This document shows positions 1-5,803 of a DNA stretch of 5,803 nucleotides, piece after piece. Both the position numbers and the translations under genes were made by a program. Below the pieces are notes generated by a model. It made no database searches, was not told the origin of the DNA, and worked only from the letters and a program-made list of their open reading frames with translations. This DNA is from an uncultured Ruminococcus sp. (GTDB taxonomy: Bacteria; Bacillota; Clostridia; Oscillospirales; Acutalibacteraceae), in NCBI GenBank assembly GCA_902773265.1, contig CACYDZ010000039.1, positions 1-5,803 on the forward strand. The letters run 5' to 3'. How positions within the stretch are numbered: position 1 is the first letter of the stretch; every line of letters starts with the position of its first letter.

Positions 1-1523
1 CAACGCTTAATCATCGTTGATACGGCTTTGTTTCTGAAAAGACGCTGGATTTTTCTTTCTGTGGGAGGATTACCTTTCTGGACTTCTGCTCCACAAGTTT
101 CTATAGATTGTTCGGTATGTGCTTTTGATGAACCTGTTGCTCCTCCGCAACCGTCACGACCTGTACGACCGCCTAACAATACGATTACATCATCGGGCTG
201 CGGTACTTCACGCACGACATTTTCTTTCGGAGACGCTCCGATTACTGCACCGATTTCCATACGCTTTGCCACATAACCGCTGTCATAAAGTTCTGTGACC
301 TGTCCTGTTGCCAGACCTATCTGGTTGCCGTAAGAACTGTAACCTGCCGCCGCTCCTGTGGTGATTTTTCTTGATGGTAACTTTCCGTGCATGGTATCTT
401 TAAACGGAATAGTCGGGTCACCGCTTCCTGTAACACGCATCGCCTGATACACATAGGCACGCCCTGATAACGGGTCACGGATTGCACCGCCTAAACAGGT
501 TGCCGCACCGCCGAAAGGTTCAATTTCTGTGGGGTGATTGTGCGTTTCGTTCTTGAACTGCACTAACCACTGTTCGGTTACGCCGTCTATCGTAACGGGT
601 ACTTCTATCGAACACGCATTAATCTCATCACTGATATCTAAATCGGGAATTAACCCTCTTTTTCTCAACAGTTTCATTCCTGTCAGTGCCATGTCCATCA
701 GTGAAACATCTCTGTCTGTATTTTCTCCATAGAGTTCTGTTCTTGCATCATAATATTCCTGTAATGCTTTTTCGATAACTTCTGTCAGCTGACCTTTTTC
801 AATTTCAATCTTTTCCAGTCTTGTTAAAAAGGTTGTGTGTCGGCAATGGTCTGACCAGTAGGTATCTATAACACGCAGTTCGGTTACTGTCGGGTTTCTG
901 TGTTCTTCATCCCGGAAATAGTCACGGCAAAATTTCAGGTCGCTTAAAGTCATCGCAAATCCCATAGAGTGAAAATATTCTGCCATTTCTTCATCACTGA
1001 ATGTGATGAAATTCTCTACTTCCGCCACTTTATCGGGAATGTTGACAGGCATTTCCAGTGTTTCAGGCTTTTCCATGCTCGCCAGACGGGATTCTACGGG
1101 GTTTATCATATAATGCTGAATTTTGATAAATTCTTCATCGCTGACAGCTCCTTTTACCGCAACGACTTTCGCACTGACCACCGCAGGATATTCGCCTTGT
1201 GTCAGAAGCTGGATACATTGTGATGCACTGTCGGCTCTCTGGTCATACTGTCCCGGAAGATACTCCATCGCAAAGACTTTCCAGCCCTCTCCTGCCGTAA
1301 AATTCTCATTGTACACATTATCCTGATTGGGTTCGGAAAACACATTGTTCTGTGCTTTTGCAAATTCTTCATCTGTCAGTCCTGATACATCGTATCGGTT
1401 CAGCAAACGGAGGTCTGTTAAAGATTTCAGACCCAGATTGTGCCGTAAATCCCATAAAATCTGCTTTGCCTCTACATCAAAACCTTTTCTTTTCTCGACA
1501 AATATTCTTGTTACCTGTGACAT
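1..1523 (-). CDS. purL: Phosphoribosylformylglycinamidine synthase, single-chain form (N-terminal ~507 residues; C-terminus beyond window)
   Basis: Fourth step of de novo purine synthesis: ATP- and glutamine-dependent conversion of FGAR to FGAM in the cytoplasm. I translated the minus strand from the ATG at 1523-1521. Recognisable pieces are the N-terminal segment starting MSQVTRIFVEKRKGF, the PGQYDQRADSA stretch near residue 90, the family signature SDHCRHTTF at residues 224-232, and the nucleotide/metal-binding signature KNETHNHPTEIEPFGG from residue 324. The reading frame is open to the window's edge, where the translation ends ...ERKIQRLFRNKAVSTMIKR. Single-chain PurL proteins are usually about 1,200-1,300 residues, so well over half, including the C-terminal glutamine amidotransferase part, is expected to the left; that is inferred. 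The start is supported by GAAAGGA (1542-1536, 12 nt upstream) and by the N-terminus resembling clostridial homologues. It lies 237 bp downstream of the fusion-protein gene, in the same direction, across a hairpin-rich repeat. I saw no convincing promoter or purine-responsive site upstream. Confidence 0.97.
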   Translation of the reverse strand, partial: MSQVTRIFVEKRKGFDVEAKQILWDLRHNLGLKSLTDLRLLNRYDVSGLTDEEFAKAQNNVFSEPNQDNVYNENFTAGEGWKVFAMEYLPGQYDQRADSASQCIQLLTQGEYPAVVSAKVVAVKGAVSDEEFIKIQHYMINPVESRLASMEKPETLEMPVNIPDKVAEVENFITFSDEEMAEYFHSMGFAMTLSDLKFCRDYFRDEEHRNPTVTELRVIDTYWSDHCRHTTFLTRLEKIEIEKGQLTEVIEKALQEYYDARTELYGENTDRDVSLMDMALTGMKLLRKRGLIPDLDISDEINACSIEVPVTIDGVTEQWLVQFKNETHNHPTEIEPFGGAATCLGGAIRDPLSGRAYVYQAMRVTGSGDPTIPFKDTMHGKLPSRKITTGAAAGYSSYGNQIGLATGQVTELYDSGYVAKRMEIGAVIGASPKENVVREVPQPDDVIVLLGGRTGRDGCGGATGSSKAHTEQSIETCGAEVQKGNPPTERKIQRLFRNKAVSTMIKR

Positions 1524-1590
1524 CAGTTAAACCATTCCTTTCGGCAATTTTTCAGTTAAGCGTTATCCCTGAACCTCACAAACTTTCCCC

Positions 1591-1685
1591 AAAAAGTCCG
1601 ACAAAAACTTTTATGGTTCACTTCGTTCGGATTGTTTATCCCGACTTCAGCGGTGAAACCTGAAAGTTTTTTGTCCGCTTTTTTT
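1591..1685. repeat. Long imperfect inverted repeat (outer hairpin of copy 1)
   Basis: The left arm starts AAAAAGTCCGACAAAAACTTT (1591-1611, one base short at the end of the pairing) and pairs with the right arm around 1663-1685, which contains AAAGTTTTTTGTCC followed by a T-run. There are a few mismatches and a one-base bulge. Pairing continues inward: GGTTCAC (1615-1621) with GTGAAACC (1653-1660), and TCGG (1627-1630) with CCGA (1641-1644). Folded as RNA this would be one long stem. It sits between the fusion gene's stop codon and the purL start, beginning 68 bp upstream of purL. Confidence 0.7.
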
Positions 1686-1753
1686 CAAAAAAGTGGGCAG
1701 GGTTAAGGGGCGGCAGCCCCTTAGCGGGATTTTTAAGGGCGGTAGCCCTTAAA
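1675..1753. repeat. Cluster of three short hairpins beside the fusion gene's stop codon
   Basis: There are three consecutive inverted repeats. The first is 1675-1696: CCGCTTTTTT pairs with AAAAAAGTGG, with one G-T pair. The second is 1704-1723: TAAGGGGC, loop GGCA, GCCCCTTA. The third is 1732-1753: TTTAAGGGC, loop GGTA, GCCCTTAAA, a perfect 9-bp stem. The third lies 7 bp past the TAG stop (1763-1761) of the fusion gene, so it would form at the 3' end of that transcript. None is followed on the minus strand by a T-tract, so they are not textbook intrinsic terminators. They could stabilise the 3' end or act as weak terminators. Confidence 0.75.
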
Positions 1754-1760
1754 GAGACAA

Positions 1761-4751
1761 CTATATTCCCGCTTTTAACACGGCTCTGGAATACAATATC
1801 ACACCCTCTTTACCGTTGGGGTGAATATAGTCTGTCAGATAATTTTTCTGCGGATAGCGTGTCAGTATTGTTCGGAGATATTTGTTGGCATCAATATAAC
1901 CGACAAAGTTTTCTTCACAATAGTCACGCAAGACTTCTGCATATTCATTATTCAGCTTGTACTTTTCTTCATACGACAGCTTGCTGACCTTATCTCCGTC
2001 TGTGGAATACCACGGTGCTATAAATACAAACTTCGCATCAGGATTTTTCTGAACAAGTCCTATCCTTAACTTATCTATCTCCTCTGCAAAATCCTTTGCA
2101 CTCATCGCACAATATTTCTCGTCACGATAACGAACATCATTCGTCCCTACCGCAACAACATATAAATCGGCATGGGGTATCTTTTCTATATTCTGTCTTA
2201 AATAGGATACGGTACAGCCACCTTTGGAAAAATTCTGAAATTCTGTGTCACTGAAATGTTCCTCCAATGGTTCATACCATGCAACACCACCGTTTTTTGT
2301 TCCCTCTGTCAGACTGTCGCCTAAAAAACATACGCTTGACGCATTGGCTATCGCTTTGGCAAGCGTACTGTTTCGCATCTCGTCCGTCATTTCTAACCCT
2401 GTCACTTTCTGTCGGAGAAATCCCTTTGCATCAAAATAATATCTCTCTGCAATGGAATACATATCTATACTGTGTCCGAAAACTGTTTCGGTAATCAGAT
2501 GATGTGCTTCTTCCGCTCTTGCCAAATCATCTGTACTCAACTGCTTTTTTAATCTGCTGTCGGTAAGAATATCATAAATGGGTAAGGCTCTGTAATTTCC
2601 ATTGATGGGTGACTGCGTATATAACGGTACAATACTTCCGCCTACAATCTTCTTGCCCGTTCGGCTGATGTATACATCTATCAGCATACTGCTGTCCCCT
2701 TGATGTTCCCGATAAATGTTGGCAAAATTTCCGGGACAATATGCTGTGAAAATGTTTTTCTCCCCTTTGGTTTCTATCTCTATCGGCTGTACTGCATGAG
2801 CATGGTCACCTAAAATAATATCTGCACCTAATTCCTTGAAATAACTGAACCATACTTTTTGTGTTTCATCAGGTTCGTTGCTGAACTGTGTTCCCATGTG
2901 CGGTAATACCAGAATCAAATCGGGTTTCATTTTCTTCGCTTCTGAAAAATCTTTTTTCACATTCTCTTTCATCACTTCAAATGACTTGCCTGAAACACCG
3001 TCCGCTACAGATGTCAGATAGGATAATTCTCCGTCTGTCAGTTCGGCTGTATCATAATAGTTACTGCCATAGGTGTAAGATAAAACGGCTATCTTTAACC
3101 CGTCATATTGCAGTAACTTGATGTGTTCTTTTGCTTTCTCCTTTGCACTGCGATAAGACCCTATATGTGGCAACTCTGCTTTATCCAGAATATCCAGTGT
3201 GCGTTTTGCTCCGCTTACACCTTTATCCAGTAAATGATTATTCGCTGTCGTAACAAGGTCAAAGCCTGCTTCTTTCACCGCTGTCGCAAATTCATCAGGG
3301 AAATTTAAAAACAATTTCTTTCCGTCATCAAAATTACTTACCGAATAACCTGCTTTCGCTCCTGCCATAGGCCCCTCAAATACACCTATCGCTAAGTCCG
3401 CTGACCATATGTACTTCTGGGCATAGGCAAACACCTCTGAATAATCATAACTGTTGTTGCCGATATATCCCCTTTTTACCTGGTCTTCCAGCAAAATTAA
3501 ATCCCCTGCAAAGGTAATACGGAAAGCATTGTCGAATTTTTCCCTTTGCTTGCTGTCCATAATACGAAAAATAGCATCGTCTTCTTCATTACTGCCTGTT
3601 TCTACTGCCGAAACCTCTGCCGTCTTTTTATTGGTATCTGTATCAGGCTGAACTTTATCCGCAATATACTCCCGTGCATGATAATATAAACTGGTTGAAG
3701 TATCTGTAAACGGCAAAATCAGAAAACAAAGTATTATTAAAAGTGATATTGCTTTGGCTGGTGTGAATTTTTTTGGATTTTTCCGTAAGAAAATTTCTGT
3801 TCCTGATTGGGCAAAGCTGTTGAGATACCTGCTGACAACATCATTTCCGAACAGCAAACCTATCAGTACGGTAACGATTGCGGAAATCAGAATGACTGCC
3901 CATGAATAATCTTTCAGTCTGTTTAAAAATCTGCTGACTATCAGTGTTATCGGACGGTGTAAAAGAAATATCCACAGGGAATTTTTTCCGAATGTGGAAA
4001 GTAACGGAATTTTCCTGTTCGGTGACAGAAAACATAGTGCCGTAATCGACAAAGTGGCTATCAGAAACATTACTGCTCTGCCCAAAAGAGATTTTATTCC
4101 GCCACTGTATGCTCCCATCGTCAAGGCGGAATCTGTATAACCAAAATATTGACAGCATACCGCACTGATAACACTAAGAATAATAAAAGTATATATACCA
4201 ATAAATATCCGTCTGAAATTGCTGATTTGTAACAGACGGTCAATCTGTTTTTCCTGACAAAGATAACCAAGCAGATAAAACGGATAAAAAGCAATCGTTC
4301 TGGATAAGGCAAGCGTATTATCTATGGTGGGGAAAAAGCCGACAAGTAAAGCTGACACAAAAGCTATGGGTACGATAAAACGGAATTTTGCCAGATACGG
4401 TGCGGATATCCGCCACACTATCAGCGAGAGTAAATACCAACACGAATATAACGGCTGTAATAAAGAACTGAAACCGTAAATAAATCCCATTATACTGTTA
4501 AATATAAAATACAGGAAAACCCATTTCATGACTGAGGCAAAACTTCGGGAATTTTTACTCTTTCCGAAATATCCCGATACAAATATAAATGCCGGCATAT
4601 GAAACAGGTAAATACTGTCTACAAGGTAATTTACCGTGTTGGAAATATGCTGTAACTGATATAAAATATGGGCAAATACAACCAATACTATCAGTATTCC
4701 TTTGATATTATCCCAATAAAAACTCCTTTTGCCTGTCAGCTTTGTCGCCAA
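1761..4751 (-). CDS. Membrane acyltransferase-3 / CapA-like / SGNH hydrolase three-domain fusion protein
   Basis: This 996-residue protein probably acylates or otherwise edits a surface polymer. Residues ~10-310 are an acyltransferase-3 domain: WDNIKGILIVLVVFAHIL at 13-30 with the family's His (H28), HMPAFIFVSGYF at 51-62, and about ten hydrophobic helices. An extra helix (~333-349) should place the rest outside, after a polar linker (~355-405). Residues ~410-720 resemble the CapA metallophosphatase-like family: FAGD 414-417, FEGP 458-461, ANNHLLD 503-509, LPHMG 616-620, GDHAHAVQ 648-655, CPGNF 672-676. Residues ~805-996 are an SGNH hydrolase: GDSLTEG (S813), GG 844-845, GTND 869-872, and DYIHPN (D974, H977). 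Acyltransferase-3/SGNH pairs such as OatA acylate glycans across the membrane; applying that here is inference. The start is TTG: an in-frame TGA lies three codons upstream, AGGGAG (4766-4761) is 9 nt away, and the next in-frame ATG is M52. The terminator after rpmF separates it from yceD-rpmF. Confidence 0.93.
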   Translation of the reverse strand: MATKLTGKRSFYWDNIKGILIVLVVFAHILYQLQHISNTVNYLVDSIYLFHMPAFIFVSGYFGKSKNSRSFASVMKWVFLYFIFNSIMGFIYGFSSLLQPLYSCWYLLSLIVWRISAPYLAKFRFIVPIAFVSALLVGFFPTIDNTLALSRTIAFYPFYLLGYLCQEKQIDRLLQISNFRRIFIGIYTFIILSVISAVCCQYFGYTDSALTMGAYSGGIKSLLGRAVMFLIATLSITALCFLSPNRKIPLLSTFGKNSLWIFLLHRPITLIVSRFLNRLKDYSWAVILISAIVTVLIGLLFGNDVVSRYLNSFAQSGTEIFLRKNPKKFTPAKAISLLIILCFLILPFTDTSTSLYYHAREYIADKVQPDTDTNKKTAEVSAVETGSNEEDDAIFRIMDSKQREKFDNAFRITFAGDLILLEDQVKRGYIGNNSYDYSEVFAYAQKYIWSADLAIGVFEGPMAGAKAGYSVSNFDDGKKLFLNFPDEFATAVKEAGFDLVTTANNHLLDKGVSGAKRTLDILDKAELPHIGSYRSAKEKAKEHIKLLQYDGLKIAVLSYTYGSNYYDTAELTDGELSYLTSVADGVSGKSFEVMKENVKKDFSEAKKMKPDLILVLPHMGTQFSNEPDETQKVWFSYFKELGADIILGDHAHAVQPIEIETKGEKNIFTAYCPGNFANIYREHQGDSSMLIDVYISRTGKKIVGGSIVPLYTQSPINGNYRALPIYDILTDSRLKKQLSTDDLARAEEAHHLITETVFGHSIDMYSIAERYYFDAKGFLRQKVTGLEMTDEMRNSTLAKAIANASSVCFLGDSLTEGTKNGGVAWYEPLEEHFSDTEFQNFSKGGCTVSYLRQNIEKIPHADLYVVAVGTNDVRYRDEKYCAMSAKDFAEEIDKLRIGLVQKNPDAKFVFIAPWYSTDGDKVSKLSYEEKYKLNNEYAEVLRDYCEENFVGYIDANKYLRTILTRYPQKNYLTDYIHPNGKEGVILYSRAVLKAGI

Positions 4752-4781
4752 TTTCCCTCACTCCCTGTTCCGTTTTTTACT

Positions 4782-4813
4782 AAAAAAAGCGGGAGAATAC
4801 CGTGATTCTCCCG
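4782..4813 (-). terminator. Rho-independent terminator of yceD-rpmF
   Basis: On the minus strand, CGGGAGAAT (4813-4805), a six-base loop, and ATTCTCCCG (4798-4790) form a perfect 9-bp stem. It is followed by C and seven Ts (4788-4782). It begins 18 bp after the rpmF stop codon and ends 30 bp before the TTG start of the fusion gene. This is a canonical intrinsic terminator, so the fusion gene depends on read-through or on a promoter that I could not identify. Confidence 0.93.
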
Positions 4814-4831
4814 AATGAATAACATAAAACA

Positions 4832-5014
4832 TCAGATGTCTTTCTTGATAACTTCTCTGCCGTTGTAGAAACCGCAAGTATGACAAACTCTGTGAGGTGT
4901 TTTGTACGCACCGCACTGAGGACATTTTACAAGTGCAGGAGCTTCCAGTTTCCATACATTGGAACGCCTTTTATTCTTTCTAGCATGAGATGTCTTTCTC
5001 TTAGGTACTGCCAT
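4832..5014 (-). CDS. rpmF: 50S ribosomal protein L32
   Basis: Small structural protein of the large ribosomal subunit. The 60-residue product has the family's usual length and its N-terminal signature [17 protein letters not shown], a basic tail that contacts rRNA. It is the zinc-ribbon type, with C31-x2-C34 and C44-x2-C47. The ATG at 5014-5012 is preceded by a good Shine-Dalgarno sequence, AAGGAGAG (5030-5023). The gene follows yceD by 21 bp with no terminator between them, the conserved yceD-rpmF pairing found in many bacteria, so co-transcription from the promoter at 5579-5607 is very likely. A strong terminator follows directly. Four-cysteine L32 proteins have zinc-independent, cysteine-free paralogues in some species; none is seen here. 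Confidence 0.99.
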   Translation of the reverse strand: MAVPKRKTSHARKNKRRSNVWKLEAPALVKCPQCGAYKTPHRVCHTCGFYNGREVIKKDI

Positions 5015-5035
5015 TTCAATCTCTCTCCTTAATAA

Positions 5036-5530
5036 TCAGTTTATCAGTTGTCTGAGTGCCTCCAGACGGGAGTCAACGGGTTTAACCGCACAGTTACACT
5101 GCCCCTCATTACGGTCTGCACCGCATATGGGACACAGTCCTTTACAATCTTCACGACAAAGATATTTTGACGGTAATTCAAGAAGAATGTCACTCCTTAA
5201 TAATTCGTCTATATCCAGCGTGTAATCAGGCGTTTCGATATAATCGTCATTTTGGTCACCGCTTAGGGAAACAACAAGATAATGCTCAAAATGATATTGA
5301 AATTTTCTTGTAACTTCGGTACCGCAACGGTCGCAAGGCTTTGTCAAGTCAAATACCGCCGCCAGAAACAGTCTGACTATCCCTGCTCGATTTTCTGCCC
5401 GAATTTCTACCGTGACTGCACTGCCAAATGGCTTTATTCCGTCTATTACAGTATCTGTCATGTCAAAGACATAGGTATCCCGCAAAACGATATCTTCATT
5501 TAAAAAAATACTCTTTAAATCAAGTACCAT
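5036..5530 (-). CDS. yceD: YceD/DUF177 family protein, 23S rRNA accumulation / 50S assembly factor
   Basis: The family is linked to 23S rRNA accumulation and ribosome assembly and is typically encoded beside rpmF, as here. With the start I choose, the product has 164 residues. It begins MVLDLKSIFLNED, has a beta-rich middle, and carries two cysteine clusters: C66-x2-C69 (KPCDRCGTEV) and C125-x3-C129-x3-C133-x2-C136 (CREDCKGLCPICG), followed by C145-x-C147. The second cluster is a hallmark of the Gram-positive family members and probably binds zinc. I prefer ATG 5530 because GGGGTGAG (5542-5535) sits at the right distance. The upstream alternatives, TTG 5566 and ATG 5560, would begin about 6 and 12 nt after the predicted transcription start with no ribosome-binding site. 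They would add up to 12 residues, including two adjacent cysteines, to the N-terminus. Confidence 0.94.
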   Translation of the reverse strand: MVLDLKSIFLNEDIVLRDTYVFDMTDTVIDGIKPFGSAVTVEIRAENRAGIVRLFLAAVFDLTKPCDRCGTEVTRKFQYHFEHYLVVSLSGDQNDDYIETPDYTLDIDELLRSDILLELPSKYLCREDCKGLCPICGADRNEGQCNCAVKPVDSRLEALRQLIN

Positions 5531-5534
5531 CTCA

Positions 5535-5542
5535 CTCACCCC
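5535..5542 (-). promoter_or_regulatory. Shine-Dalgarno site that fixes the yceD start
   Basis: The minus strand reads GGGGTGAGTGAG and then ATG (5530-5528). GGGGTGA closely matches the GAGGTGA part of the consensus complementary to 16S rRNA. The spacing to this ATG suits it, whereas neither upstream in-frame start has such a site. Confidence 0.75.
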
Positions 5543-5578
5543 ACAGCAAAAATCAGACATTCTCAAAACACTTATAAT

Positions 5579-5607
5579 ATTATATATGTCCGCTTTTACT
5601 TTGTCAA
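5579..5607 (-). promoter_or_regulatory. Housekeeping (sigma-A type) promoter for yceD-rpmF
   Basis: On the minus strand, TTGACA (5607-5602) and TATAAT (5584-5579) are separated by exactly 17 bp. Both hexamers match the consensus at every position. Transcription should start near 5572, giving an untranslated leader of about 42 nt before ATG 5530. Such a strong promoter fits a ribosomal-protein unit. No operator-like repeat overlaps it; the intergenic repeat begins about 28 bp upstream of the -35 box. Confidence 0.92.
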
Positions 5608-5635
5608 GGAATTTTTTTCTGATATTTGTTTATAC

Positions 5636-5803
5636 GACAAAAAATCTTCAGCCGACTATAACAAAAAATCTTATCCGCTTTTTCAAAGCCTTTGGTTTTG
5701 CTAAGTGTCGGCTTACACAATGAAAAGTTTTTGTCCACTTTTTTCAAAAAGTGGTAGGGGTCAAGGGGACAAAGTCCCCTTGTAGGATTTTAAAGGGCAA
5801 AGC
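5636..5803. repeat. Hairpin-rich intergenic repeat, copy 2 (cut by window end)
   Basis: This is the partner of the element at 1591-1753, in the same orientation. The outer inverted repeat has GACAAAAA (5636-5643) pairing with TTTTTGTC (5728-5735), and within it AGCCGAC (5650-5656) pairing with GTCGGCT (5707-5713). A short hairpin GCTTT/AAAGC lies at 5677-5689. Then come CCACTTTTT/AAAAAGTGG (5735-5754) and CAAGGGGAC, loop AAA, GTCCCCTTG (5762-5782). An AAAGGGC arm of a third hairpin at the very end has its partner outside the window. Compared with copy 1, both arms of the GGGG/CCCC hairpin have changed together, so pairing is kept while the sequence differs. No ORF is visible. Confidence 0.78.

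Larger units (their letters stand above)
1591..1753. repeat. Hairpin-rich intergenic repeat, copy 1
   Basis: This nearly fills the gap between the fusion-protein gene and purL. Its segment from about 1660 to 1740 aligns base by base, with scattered substitutions and small indels, to 5720-5797 in the same orientation. Shared landmarks in order are TGAAA-GTTTTTTGTCC, a T-run/A-run hairpin ending in GTGG, AGGGGT/AGGGTTAAGGGG, a CCCCTT arm, a GGATTTT spacer, and AAGGGC. Both copies are preceded by a longer imperfect inverted repeat whose outer arms are GACAAAAA and TTTTTGTC. It contains no credible ORF. It could be a non-autonomous mobile repeat, a REP-like element, or a processing/termination module. 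Repetition and pairing are seen directly; mobility is inference. Confidence 0.8.

Noticed and set aside
1524..1600. Purine riboswitch, PurR-type site or promoter directly upstream of purL
   Set aside because: I could not find a conserved purine-riboswitch core or a paired operator. The best -35/-10 candidate (TTGTGA with TAACTG) is too weak to annotate.
28..1663. Several plus-strand open frames of 64-103 codons
   Set aside because: Those up to 1530 lie antisense to purL, which has unmistakable family motifs on the minus strand. The last one mostly overlaps purL and runs into the repeat. None has a recognisable domain.
1732..1753. Perfect 9-bp hairpin as a canonical rho-independent terminator of the fusion gene
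   Set aside because: On the minus strand it is followed by AATCCC rather than a T-tract, so I list it as part of the repeat.
3841..4312. Minus-strand frames of 105 and 63 codons inside the fusion gene
   Set aside because: They are shadows in other frames of the acyltransferase-3 membrane domain and show no family features.
4758..4955. 65-codon minus-strand frame overlapping rpmF
   Set aside because: It is an out-of-frame shadow of rpmF that runs through the terminator hairpin.
5531..5566. Upstream starts TTG 5566 and ATG 5560 for yceD
   Set aside because: They leave almost no leader after the predicted transcription start and have no Shine-Dalgarno site; ATG 5530 has one.
1591..5803. CRISPR array or insertion sequence
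   Set aside because: The repeats are two imperfect copies 4 kb apart without regular spacers. No transposase and no clear target-site duplication are visible.

Overview
The window looks like chromosome from a low-GC Gram-positive anaerobe of the class Clostridia, most likely near Ruminococcus/Oscillospirales. I infer this from gene order and protein style (a yceD-rpmF pair, a clostridial single-chain PurL, a long acyltransferase fusion, G-rich Shine-Dalgarno sites, a consensus housekeeping promoter); no database search was possible. Every gene is on the minus strand, so transcription runs from high to low coordinates.

Layout in the direction of transcription. (1) 5636-5803 is a partial copy of a hairpin-rich intergenic repeat. 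(2) A near-perfect housekeeping promoter (-35 TTGACA, 17-bp spacer, -10 TATAAT; 5579-5607) drives yceD (5036-5530), a DUF177 protein linked to 23S rRNA/50S maturation. rpmF (4832-5014, ribosomal protein L32) follows after 21 bp. (3) A strong intrinsic terminator (4782-4813) closes this unit. (4) 1761-4751 encodes a 996-residue envelope protein in which three enzyme-like modules are fused: a membrane acyltransferase-3 domain with an extra membrane helix, a CapA-type metallophosphatase-like domain and an SGNH/GDSL hydrolase domain. It starts at TTG, and no convincing promoter of its own is visible between the terminator and the start. (5) 1524-1760 is intergenic and almost filled by the other copy of the repeat, with one long imperfect hairpin and three short ones. 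(6) purL (1-1523) begins here and runs off the window's left edge after about 507 codons.

yceD and rpmF form a ribosome-assembly unit, the fusion protein probably modifies a cell-surface polymer, and purL belongs to de novo purine synthesis. Apart from yceD-rpmF there is no clear functional link; these look like neighbouring housekeeping and envelope loci separated by repeats. The most interesting items are the acyltransferase-CapA-SGNH architecture and the two-copy intergenic repeat, one copy of which forms the upstream region of purL and offers mutually exclusive RNA hairpins.
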